Assembly (NCBI GenBank): GCA_012934845.2
Contig: WNNJ02000217.1
Span: 62,001-126,000, forward strand
Length of the DNA stretch: 64,000 nt
Reading direction: 5' to 3'
From: Pomphorhynchus laevis
Taxonomy: Eukaryota; Acanthocephala; Palaeacanthocephala; Echinorhynchida; Pomphorhynchidae
The notes under the pieces are model-generated. The model saw only the letters and a program-made list of their open reading frames with translations, was not told the origin of the DNA and did not search any database. The position numbers and the translations under genes are program-made. The first letter of the stretch is position 1. Each line of letters opens with the position of its first letter. This document shows, in pieces, positions 55,330 through 64,000 of the stretch.

Positions 55330-55730
55330 ATAAAGTAAGATATTGAAAGTGTTAAGTCATAAAGGATATCCTGATTGGGATATCAAAATAGCCAGACAAC
55401 AATTGTTTGTTAGTGTGTTTAATCCAGAAGAAATAGTGTAATAACTAGTTGAACATCGCCACAATCGATGTTAGTTCGGTTATCCTACGTAAATGATGTT
55501 GCTTGAAACCCCTTGCATAAAAGTTTTCAATGAACTAGCCTGTTCATTGTAAACCGTGTTAAGGCCATGTTATTGAACTAGCCTTAATACCATGTTATTT
55601 ATCATAAGAATCCTTGCAATCTATCCGGATTATGTGATTGTTTTTACAGTAACAACCATATAGTATATATACGTATATATATCGTATATAGCAATATATA
55701 TTGTCTAGCAGATGGCTACTCTGATTGGAT
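55330..55730. other. gene-free stretch
   Basis: A plus-strand open stretch (VLSHKGYPDWDIKIARQQLF) at about 55345-55437 may be PLE N-terminal debris. An imperfect pair of AACTAGCCT-containing segments lies at about 55530-55600. Nothing else is recognised. Confidence 0.45.
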
Positions 55731-55734
55731 TAAA

Positions 55735-55975
55735 GTGGCATTTTCTTCACAATTGAGTGTCTTCTAACCCCCACAAAAGTAGGTTATGAAATGCGGGCAA
55801 TTGTTGACGTGACTGTTCAATACAGTATCGTTTAAGCAATCACTTCTGATGAAGCAGCTGAATGGTGAGGAGATAATTAGTAGATGAGCAATGAAAAGTG
55901 GGGGCTGGTGGTGCACATAAATTATATATTCGTTCCTTGCAGAGGATCCTTCGCAATGCATTAGAAACAAAACGT
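55735..55975 (-). pseudogene. LINE copy F family scrap (endonuclease)
   Basis: The minus strand is related to the FHCSTTNSLLDILLLHKMW region of LINE F ORF2 (here APTFHCSSTNYLL) and to CTEQSRQ (here CIEQSRQ). It has several stops and no ends, and is an old fragment. Confidence 0.7.
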
Positions 55976-55979
55976 TTAA

Positions 55980-56690
55980 AAAATTTATATTTTTTATATA
56001 ATATCCGTTATATCTTGTTTGTATGATTTTAATTTAAAGGGGCAATGACCTTTACATTATAAATTAAGGAATAACAATATTTCAGATGTCGTTTTAAAAA
56101 TATTACTGAACAAGCAATGAAAATTAATTTTTAATTTAAATATAAAGAGATAGGAAAGTCAAATGGATTCAGAACTGATAAAATGAAAAAGAAATTGTCA
56201 ATAAATAACAGAGACGAAAAAATGATAAGTAATAAAAGCTAATCAAGATAATGTAAATAATTTAATTCAAAATAATCTACAAATTGAGTGCAGCAATGCT
56301 ATTAAAATTTGTATAGCACTATCAATTTGTGTATAAATATTGTCTTAAATTTATAGCATAACTTAACGATTTTATACACTTGATTTCGAAAGTAGTTAAA
56401 TTAGATGTTGATATTGACATTTGTATTTTTACGAGTATCTTAAATATCAAATTAATTAAGCATCGGGATTTCGAAAAATCAAAGACTACGCATCGTTGAA
56501 AACGTATTTGTCTTAGATCCAGATTTTATATCTGTCTGTAAAAGCGCCAGCTAAAATATGACATTATTTAAATATAAGCAAATGCAAATTTTTGACATTT
56601 CATAAAAACAAAATACGACTACCAATAATTGAACTTTCAATTCGAAAATAAGCACGTTATGCCATATAATTCAACTTTTTAACGTTAGTT
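55980..56690. other. gene-free AT-rich stretch
   Basis: No coding sequence or repeat family recognised. Confidence 0.5.
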
Positions 56691-56696
56691 TATACA

Positions 56697-56960
56697 AACT
56701 AACGAACGGACTGAACGAACGGACTGAACGAACGGACTGAACAAACGGACTGAACAAACGGACTGAACAAACGGACTGAACGAACGGACTGAACGAACGG
56801 ACTGAACGAACGGACTGAACGAACGGACTGAACGAACGGACTGAACGAACGGACTGAACGAACGGACTGAACGAACGGACTGAACGAACGGACTGAACTA
56901 ACAGATGGAACGAATGAATTGAACGATCGAACTGAACGAACAATATATACGAATGGACTG
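56697..56960 (+). repeat. 13-bp minisatellite, GAACGAACGGACT
   Basis: About 15 nearly perfect 13-bp units up to 56895, then a few diverged ones. The overlapping minus-strand open frames here are products of the repeat (39 bp equals 13 codons) and not genes. Confidence 0.92.
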
Positions 56961-56982
56961 ACCATTCACACTGAACTCTTCT

Positions 56983-57055
56983 GTTAAATTATATTAGTGG
57001 GCTTGTAAGCGCACCGTTCGCACGCATTTGACACTTAAAAATAAATTTATCTTTA
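56983..57055 (+). repeat. LINE/SINE-like 3' end module, second copy
   Basis: AGTGGGCTTGTAAGCGC, then GCACGCATTTGAC and AAAAATAAATT: the same block as 23884-23962, again directly after a 13-bp array. Confidence 0.65.
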
Positions 57056-57059
57056 TATT

Positions 57060-57895
57060 AAATCGTTAATGTTGAATTGCTTCCATTAAAAATCTTAATG
57101 CAATAAATACTGAACACTATATATTAACACTAATTTTCTAAAAATAATGTCACGAGAATGCCTTATCTTAAGTGATGGTGCCCTATCAATTTTCTAATTA
57201 ATTTGAATAATTAATTAGAAAATTAATATTAAATATTAATTAATTAAATATTAATTTGAATCTATCAATCAAATTTTCAACTTCTAAAAGATCGTCAAAG
57301 GATAGTAGAATTATTTAAATTATTTTATTATTAACATCAAAACAAATAAATTTATAACGATATAATTTATAATGATATAAAATTAAATACCTCAAATAAA
57401 CTAAAAATTTATATACTAATTTCATATTTAAACTTATAATTGACGCTATGAATAATACACTAACATTTTATGATTTTTACTTATTAATTTAAAAAATATT
57501 AATTAAATTAATATTAATTAATTTAATTAATATATTATTAATAATTAAATAATTAATTAAATATTTTAATTAATTGAATATTTATTTTTAAATTAATTAA
57601 ACAATTAATTTATAAAACACTAATTATTGTTTAATAATGGGAGTTAACAATCTAACACCGGTTATTAAACCGGAGTTCAATAATTCCAGTTTAATATTTA
57701 ATTAAATAATTAATTCATAAATTATTAATTAATCAATAATTCCAGTTTTAATATTTTCCTAAAAAGTAAATTTATGCTTATTTAATATTTTATTAAAAGA
57801 AATGATTGTTTAAAGTAATGCAAAATTTACTATACAATCAAATTTATTAGCATTCAATATATTATAATATAATATAAAAAATATTATGTCAATTC
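57060..57895. other. very AT-rich stretch
   Basis: Dominated by ATTAATTAAT-type runs, especially 57480-57760, with many short palindromes. No gene seen. Confidence 0.55.
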
Positions 57896-57896
57896 T

Positions 57897-58015
57897 AATT
57901 CCTCAGCCTTTGTCCCGCTTTAGGCGGGATCGGCTATGTGGGATTTAGCCCTCCATTTTGTCCTATCTTGAGTCTAGTCTGAGTGAAGTCCATATGCCAT
58001 CAGATCTGGATGATC
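57897..58015 (-). pseudogene. RTE-type LINE C-terminal scrap
   Basis: A patch clearly richer in GC than its flanks. The minus strand reads QDRTKWRAKSHIADPA then SGTKAEE, like the extreme C-terminus of RTE LINE proteins. It contains a 6-bp perfect hairpin (TCCCGC and GCGGGA). The assignment is by motif only. Confidence 0.45.
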
Positions 58016-58029
58016 TGATATCAATATTA

Positions 58030-58930
58030 TGTCAATTAATTGATATAATTAGAATAATATGATTAAATTAATATAATAATTAATATAATATGATTATCGA
58101 TATATAATAATCGATCGAAAATATCTTAATTAATATCTTATCATTAATAACATGTATTAATGATTATATTAAATGTGTTGTTATTTATAGTGAGGAAAAT
58201 GTCGACATTATAATAACAGTCGCGCTTTACATGTAATCGATTATTTTCAACCACAAACAATACCCTTTTAAGGTGAATGCACCAAAACCGGGATTTATCA
58301 CGATTTTCGATATAAAAGACACCACATATATATTCTAAAATCGGTTCAATCGACATCAAACAAATATTTCTAAAGCATTACAGTCTAAGCAAAATAAAAT
58401 AACTAATTCAATGTAAAATTTTATTCTCACAATTTTAATTCATTCAAAGTAAAGAAATAATTTGTTCACTTTTGTAAAATTGCTCAAACTGAAGTGAAAG
58501 TTTAGTACATAACAAATGATTTCACCATTTTACAGTAGCTTTTCCCTTAAACAATTATCAGCCGCTATATCAAACATCGCACTTTATTTTACAAAAACAC
58601 TAATTGTTTTTCTATTGTTAGGTATGTATAGTTTTTATAATCAACACAAGTTTTTAAATGTAAACAAGTCCATAATTTATAATCAAAATAATTCGTATAT
58701 ATCGATCGAATTAAATCGTCAATCCTGAATATTTTATTAACTAATAATTCGTGAAAATTTTGTATTTTGATATAATTAATTAGTCTTATTATTAAACTAG
58801 ATAATGAACAAAAAAGAATAAAACCAAATACAATTTAATAATAGCAAAATACTTATAATAAACCAATAAATAAATGTATAAACATAAAATACTTTACTCA
58901 ATCCCTCGCTCGCATGCGATAAAGTGTATC
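58030..58930. other. gene-free AT-rich stretch
   Basis: A short open frame at 58516-58728 (FSLKQLSAAISNIALYFTK) has one hydrophobic stretch but no family signal. I do not call it a gene. Confidence 0.45.
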
Positions 58931-58931
58931 T

Positions 58932-60918
58932 AAATCATTTGGATGTCGAAACTATTTAAAAATCGAAACGATTTAGGTATCGAAACTATTCAAATATGTA
59001 AACTATTTGGTTATGGAAAATATTCGAATATCGAAGCCAATCAAATATCGAAACTATTCGGATATCGAAACTATTCGGATATCGAAACTATTTAGATATT
59101 GAGACTTTTTGGATAAGGATACTATTCGGATAAGGAAACTATTCGGATATCAAAACTATTCGGATATTGAGAATATTTGGATATGGAAAGTAGTCGGAAA
59201 TCGAAACTGTTCGAATAAGGAAACTATTCGGATATCGAAACTATTCGGATAGCGAAACTATTCGGAAATCGAAAATATTCGGATAAGGAAACTATTCGGA
59301 TAAGGAAACTATTCGGATAAGGAAACTATTCGGATATCGAAACTATTCGGATATCCAAACTACTTGGATTATGAAGCTTCTCATATATTGAAACTAAAAT
59401 ATCAAAACTATTCAAACATCGAAATTATTCGGATATCGAAACTATTCTGATAACGAATCCATTCTCATATCGAAAATGTTCATATATCGAATCTATTTGT
59501 ATATCGAAACGATTCTGATAACGGATCAATTCATATATTGAAATTATTTAGTTATCGAAACTATTAGGATATTGAGACTATTTAGATAAGGAAACTATTC
59601 GGATAAGGGAACTATTCGGATAAGGAAACTATTCGGATATCGAAACTATCCAGATATCGAAACTATTCGGATATTCAAACTACTTGGATTATGAAGCTTC
59701 TCATATATCGAAACTAAATTATTAAAACTATTGAAATATCGAAATTATTCGGATATCGAAACTATTCTGATAACGAATCCAAACTACTTGGATTATAAAG
59801 CTTCTCATATATCGAAACTAAAATATTAAAACTAATGAAATATCGAAATTATTCGGATTTCGAAACTATTCTGATAACAAATCCATTCGTATATCGAAAA
59901 TATTCAATATCGAATCTATTTGTATATCGAAACGATTCTGATAACGGATCAATTCATATATTGAAATTATTTGGATATCGAAACTATTCGGATATTGAGA
60001 CTATTTAGATAAGGAAACTATTCGGATAAGGGAACTATTCGGATAAGGAAACTATTCGGATATCGAAACTATCCAGATATCGAAACTATTCGGATATTCA
60101 AACTACTTGGATTATGAAGCTTCTTTTATATCGAAACTAAAATATTAAAACTATTCAAATATCGAAATTATTCGGATATCGAAACTATTCTGACAACGAA
60201 TCCAAACTACTTGGATTATGAAGCTTCTCATATATCGAAACTAAAATATCAAAACTATTCAAATATCGAAATTATTCGGATATCGAAACTATTCTGATAA
60301 CGAATCCATTCGTATATCGAAAATGTTCAGATATCGAATCTATTTGTATATCGAAACGATTCTGATAACGGATCAATTCATATATTGAAATTATTTAGTT
60401 ATCGAAACTATTAGGATATTGAAACTATTCGGATATTGAGACTGTTTCGATAAGGAAACTATTCGGATAAGGGAACTATTCGGATAAGGAAACTATTCGG
60501 ATATCGAAACTATTCGGATATCCAAACTACTTGGATTATGAAGCTTCTCATATATCATAACTAAAATATCAAAACTATTCAAATATCGAAATTATTCGGA
60601 TATCGAAACTATTCTGATAACGAATCTATTCTTATATTGAAAATGTTCATATATCGAATCTATTTGTATATCGAAACGATTCTGATAACGAATCAATTCA
60701 TATATTGAAATTATTCAGATATCAAAACTATTAGGATATTGAAACTATTCGGATATTGAGATTATTTGGATAAGGAAACTATTCTGATATCGAAACTATT
60801 CGGACAGGGAAACTACCCGGATATCGAAACTACTTGGACTATAAAGCTATTCATATATTGAAACTAAGATATCGAAACTATTGGGAAATCGAAACTATTA
60901 ATACATCGAAACTATTTT
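58932..60918 (+). repeat. 17-bp satellite array with higher-order structure
   Basis: About 2 kb of tandem 17-bp units, consensus GGATATCGAAACTATTC, with GGATAAGGAAACTATTC as a variant. A marker unit (TTGGATTATGAAGCTTC) recurs at 59366, 59686, 59790, 60109, 60213 and 60533. That is spacing of about 320, 104, 319, 104 and 320 bp, so a higher-order unit of about 424 bp is repeated within the array. The edges are more diverged than the middle. Confidence 0.92.
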
Positions 60919-60919
60919 A

Positions 60920-61585
60920 AAATGCAAATATAATGAACAAAAATGTTTGAAATAACATAAATGCGCTGTTTAAACACCTTGTATTTGTTTTATCATAAGA
61001 ATCGTCGTATTCAAGAAGTATACTTTCCGCAGATGTATAATATTATTGAATTTAAATTGTATTGAATTTAAAAAAATCCAGAAATTGAATTTTAAATGTA
61101 TATCAATAAATTTATTATTTATTTAATGAATGAATATAAAACTAATATTAATTTATATTTGTATCTAGTTTAATCAAAAATTAAAGCCACGTAGAATTAT
61201 TAACTAATTTGATTTATTCAATGTTTTAAATAAGAGCAGATTATTTTGCTTTTGTTTACCGATGTATTTAGTTCTTTAATTTAGATTCTGATTTTATTTT
61301 TGTTTTCTCGGTATTATATATTAGATGTTTTTCAAGAAACAAAAAATGCTCAAGCTATGCATTTCGGAAAACTTCAATTTTAATTATGCCAAAACAATTT
61401 TTTCTGATTATTAATAGAGGTGCATTTAATAATTTAAATCAAACTTAATCTAATTTTTTAACTTATTTATTCTGTTGTAAAGTTCTTGTAAATCTTAGCT
61501 GACGCATAAGAACATATACAGTCGCATATATTATTTTTGGAATAATCTACTGCAGATTATTGTAAAAATAATATACTTTAATATA
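60920..61585. other. gene-free AT-rich stretch
   Basis: Nothing recognised. Confidence 0.5.
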
Positions 61586-61587
61586 AT

Positions 61588-62110
61588 AAATCAATTCAGC
61601 TACCTGAGTCTACGTATTTAATATAATTATAAAATAAAAAATAAATAAGAATAATAATGCTAAATCAATAAATTAAAATTTAATAATTAGATAATAAATA
61701 ATTATAAATAATTGTTATACGATTTTTTATAATTTAAATCAAGTTAAAATATAAAATTGAAATTTAAAATAAACGTCATTTTTATGAATTGACAAATAAA
61801 TAACAGACGATGTATAAGAATCACGATTAGAAGTCATCATGAGGAACTACTATGCTATTAAATTTCGGCTTCCATTCCTCGACCTAACTATGTGGTTCGA
61901 CGAATGGTCGACGGTTCTTTATTTACATAAAAATCTTTTAGCTTATTATCTCTTAAAAGTTGTTTAAATATTTCTAATTGTTCATTTATTTACATATCTT
62001 TTTTAATATTTTTAAGTTTAATTTTCTTATTCCTTTTATCACCATGACTTCTTGGCTTGCGTTTAACCGGATTATTATAATATAGTTGTACCAATTACAT
62101 GTACAACTAT
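61588..62110 (-). mobile_element. PLE deletion derivative: 3' module joined to N-terminal segment
   Basis: The minus-strand 3' module (about 61588-61900) directly abuts the PLE N-terminal basic segment (about 61910-62090, KRKPRSHGDKRNKKIK region). The whole RT is absent. The copy keeps the element's two outer parts and loses the middle, the form expected of a non-autonomous derivative. Confidence 0.7.
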
Positions 62111-62119
62111 ATTCCGTGT

Positions 62120-62940
62120 AGTTATTCCTTGTACCAATTCCGTGTTTTGAAATATTCGTATCTGTGATATGAGCACGGATAGTACTCAACATATTTGTCA
62201 TATAATATTTGTAATATCAATATTTGTCGTATAATATCCTTCAATTAACAAAATCAAGGTATTAGTAAGATGACTTTATTTTGAGGGATATGACTTTATT
62301 GTAAGTTATTTTTAAGTAGTAAGAACTAATTGAGATCAAAAGCAATACAAAGTCTAAAAATAAAAAATAATTAAGTTATTAGTAAATATGCAAATCAATG
62401 TGAAAATATAATGTAATTCTATTTGAATTTGCATTACAGACAACTATCCAGTCTTGCGACAAAAATTAAACGCAGATTTTAGGCAATTATTAAAAATGCT
62501 AGATAGTTATTATTATAGTTCTTATCGTACGGAAATCGACGGTTATCTTTTCAATTTGAACAAACTTGCAGGATATGCAGAATATACGGTCTGACTATAA
62601 CTTGTATAGCCATAACGTGCTATTTTGCTGTCTAATTTTGTACACATCAGTTTATCTAATTTACGGCATCCAGAGTTAATTTTATTTAATTTTTATCAGA
62701 GTTAATTTTTATATAATTTACTGTATAAAATATCGTAAATTGTGAGATAGCACAGAAAATAATATTATATGTAATATTATTTAATATTTTTATTTAACAT
62801 TATATTTATAATGTAAATTAATGTATAATTTTTAGTTTAATCATTGCTAATAATTTTCATTTATATTTCGTTATTTTAAAATGGTGTAATGACCACCTTA
62901 TAGTTTAATGGTCGGTCACCTTTTTATCTTGATGCTGTTT
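62120..62940. other. gene-free AT-rich stretch
   Basis: Nothing recognised apart from short AT runs. Confidence 0.5.
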
Positions 62941-62949
62941 TCCATACAT

Positions 62950-64000
62950 TACCTTCCATTACAGTTTTAATTCTTAATTACATATTAATCTTCTGCCCCA
63001 GCTTATCTCTCACAGAGAGGTCGCTGCGGCCAAAAACTTCTTCCACAACGAACGATTTCGGGCCATCTCGTATCCTATACCGGTCGCTATTCCTAGGGCA
63101 TTCATGTCCTTGACGCAATCTTTCCAGCGTTTATCTGGCCTTCCTCGACGTCCTTTCCCTTCGATCTTGACTTTTTCGGCGCTCCTTACCTAGTGATCAT
63201 CCTCTCTTCTAGCTACATGTTCGAACCATCGTAGTCCTTTTTGAACGATGACGTCTCGTATTGAGTCCACTTTGAACATCTTCCGGATATCAATGTTGCG
63301 GACTTTGTCCTTTGTGATACCCGCAGATCATCTGAGCATTCTCATCTCATTCACTGCTAACCTGTGAATATCTTCTGCTTTTGTTACCCAGGTCTCAGCT
63401 GCATAAATCATGGCTGGTCGAACAACATCATCGTATATGCGTCCTTTCAACTTGTCGCTAATCGCTTGTCGCATAGGATGTCCGAGGTTTTCCGCTAATT
63501 TCTCCAAACCCTTTGTATCCTCAGTCCAATCTCCGGCGCTAATGAATTCGACATATTCGTCATGCTGCCCGGGTATACGATATTGTCTCTTTTTTCTATT
63601 TAGACTCCTTGCAATGTCAATCTTTCTGGACCCATATACAAGGTTTTGGTCCTGCTTATTTTCAATCCGTTGCTCTCCAGTCTATGACACCAACTTTCTA
63701 GCTGTTTATCTAGTGTATCTAAGTTCTTAGCCATAAGGACCAGGTCATCTGCGAACAGCATTGTCAATGACGCTCTTGAATCAACCTGTGCAGTTCCCAA
63801 AACATCCATCACTGTCACAAATAAAAAAGGACTGAGAGCCGAACCTTGATGGAGTCCTGTCGCTACTTGGAAATAGTCCGTCTCGTTAACCGGGCACCGA
63901 ACGCAACTATAACACTTTTCATACATAGATTTGATTGCACGAACGTATTGTTCAGGGCAGTTTTTCTATCGTAGGCATATCCAAACAAGGTCACGTGGCA
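62950..64000 (-). mobile_element. RTE-type LINE, 3' part, continues past the window edge
   Basis: Minus-strand LINE of the RTE group entering from the right edge. The RT is at 63600-63926. The C-terminal region at about 63000-63420 reads PAMIYAAETWVTKAEDIHRL, KVRNIDIRKMFKVDSI, GLRWFEHVARREDDH and GKGRRGRPDKRWKDCVKDM, the standard RTE tail. It has a few stops. Its composition is far less AT-rich than the flank, which suggests a fairly recent insertion. Confidence 0.88.
63600..63926 (-). pseudogene. RTE LINE reverse transcriptase, catalytic part
   Basis: Encodes FQVATGLHQGSALSPFLFVT (motif B), LTMLFADDLVLMAKNLDTL (motif C, FADD) and LESWCHRLESNGLKISRTKT, which then meets YMGPERLTLQGV. These blocks are diagnostic of the RTE group. 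The upstream RT and endonuclease would lie beyond the window. Confidence 0.87.

Noticed and set aside
56671-56965. Two long minus-strand open frames (88 and 90 codons, SFSPFVQSVR repeats)
   Set aside because: They are forced by the 13-bp minisatellite, which keeps all frames open; not genes.
58516-58728. 70-codon ORF with a hydrophobic stretch as a small membrane protein
   Set aside because: Composition matches random AT-rich DNA; nothing supports expression.
1-64000. tRNA genes, CRISPR arrays and bacterial operons
   Set aside because: No convincing tRNA A and B box pair, no spacer-repeat array and no closely spaced prokaryotic-type genes were seen; the sequence is eukaryotic.

Overview
The window is AT-rich eukaryotic DNA packed with retroelements, most likely from an invertebrate animal. 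The evidence is an intron-containing host gene, Ty3/Gypsy elements with very short LTRs, LINEs of at least three lineages, and many Penelope-like element (PLE) copies. I cannot name the species. I found no rRNA, tRNA, CRISPR array or bacterial-type operon.

Layout. 1-7.2 kb: three Gypsy fossils; one minus-strand copy (1251-5010) sits inside another and has 90-bp LTRs and a 5-bp target duplication. 7.2-23.5 kb: CR1-like LINE copies on both strands with Gypsy fossils. One LINE (about 12.3-18.1 kb) is split by a Gypsy copy (15500-17422) that has matching LTRs and a GTAGT target duplication. 23.5-25.9 kb: a 13-bp minisatellite joined to a LINE/SINE-like 3' end, then a 620-codon open LINE reverse transcriptase on the minus strand. 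25.9-33.2 kb: AT-rich DNA with PLE and LINE pieces.

33.27-43.35 kb: the only host gene I can support, a divergent PEX19 (peroxisomal membrane-protein import receptor). Exon 1 is proposed at 33267-33396 and the terminal exon at 42774-43345, which ends in a CLVM farnesylation box. Their splice phases agree. The proposed 9.4-kb intron holds a PLE copy, a hammerhead-ribozyme-like motif at about 37.3 kb, a Gypsy fragment, a second PLE type carrying foldback inverted duplications, and a LINE 3' end.

44.2-52.4 kb: two copies of one I/Jockey/R1-type LINE, arranged 5' end to 5' end. The minus copy is intact apart from one stop in ORF2; the plus copy is decayed. 52.5-55.3 kb: another PLE foldback, then the best copy of a PLE family with no visible endonuclease. 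55.7-58.0 kb: LINE scraps and a second 13-bp minisatellite on the same 3' module. 58.9-60.9 kb: a 17-bp satellite with higher-order structure. 61.6-62.1 kb: a PLE deletion derivative. 62.95-64 kb: the 3' part of an RTE-type LINE that runs off the window.

Apart from PEX19 the sequence is a record of repeated retroelement insertion. The most unusual signals are the hammerhead-like motif near PLE sequence, the repeated PLE foldbacks, the possibly structured PLE 3' module, and the alternating 320/104-bp spacing in the satellite.
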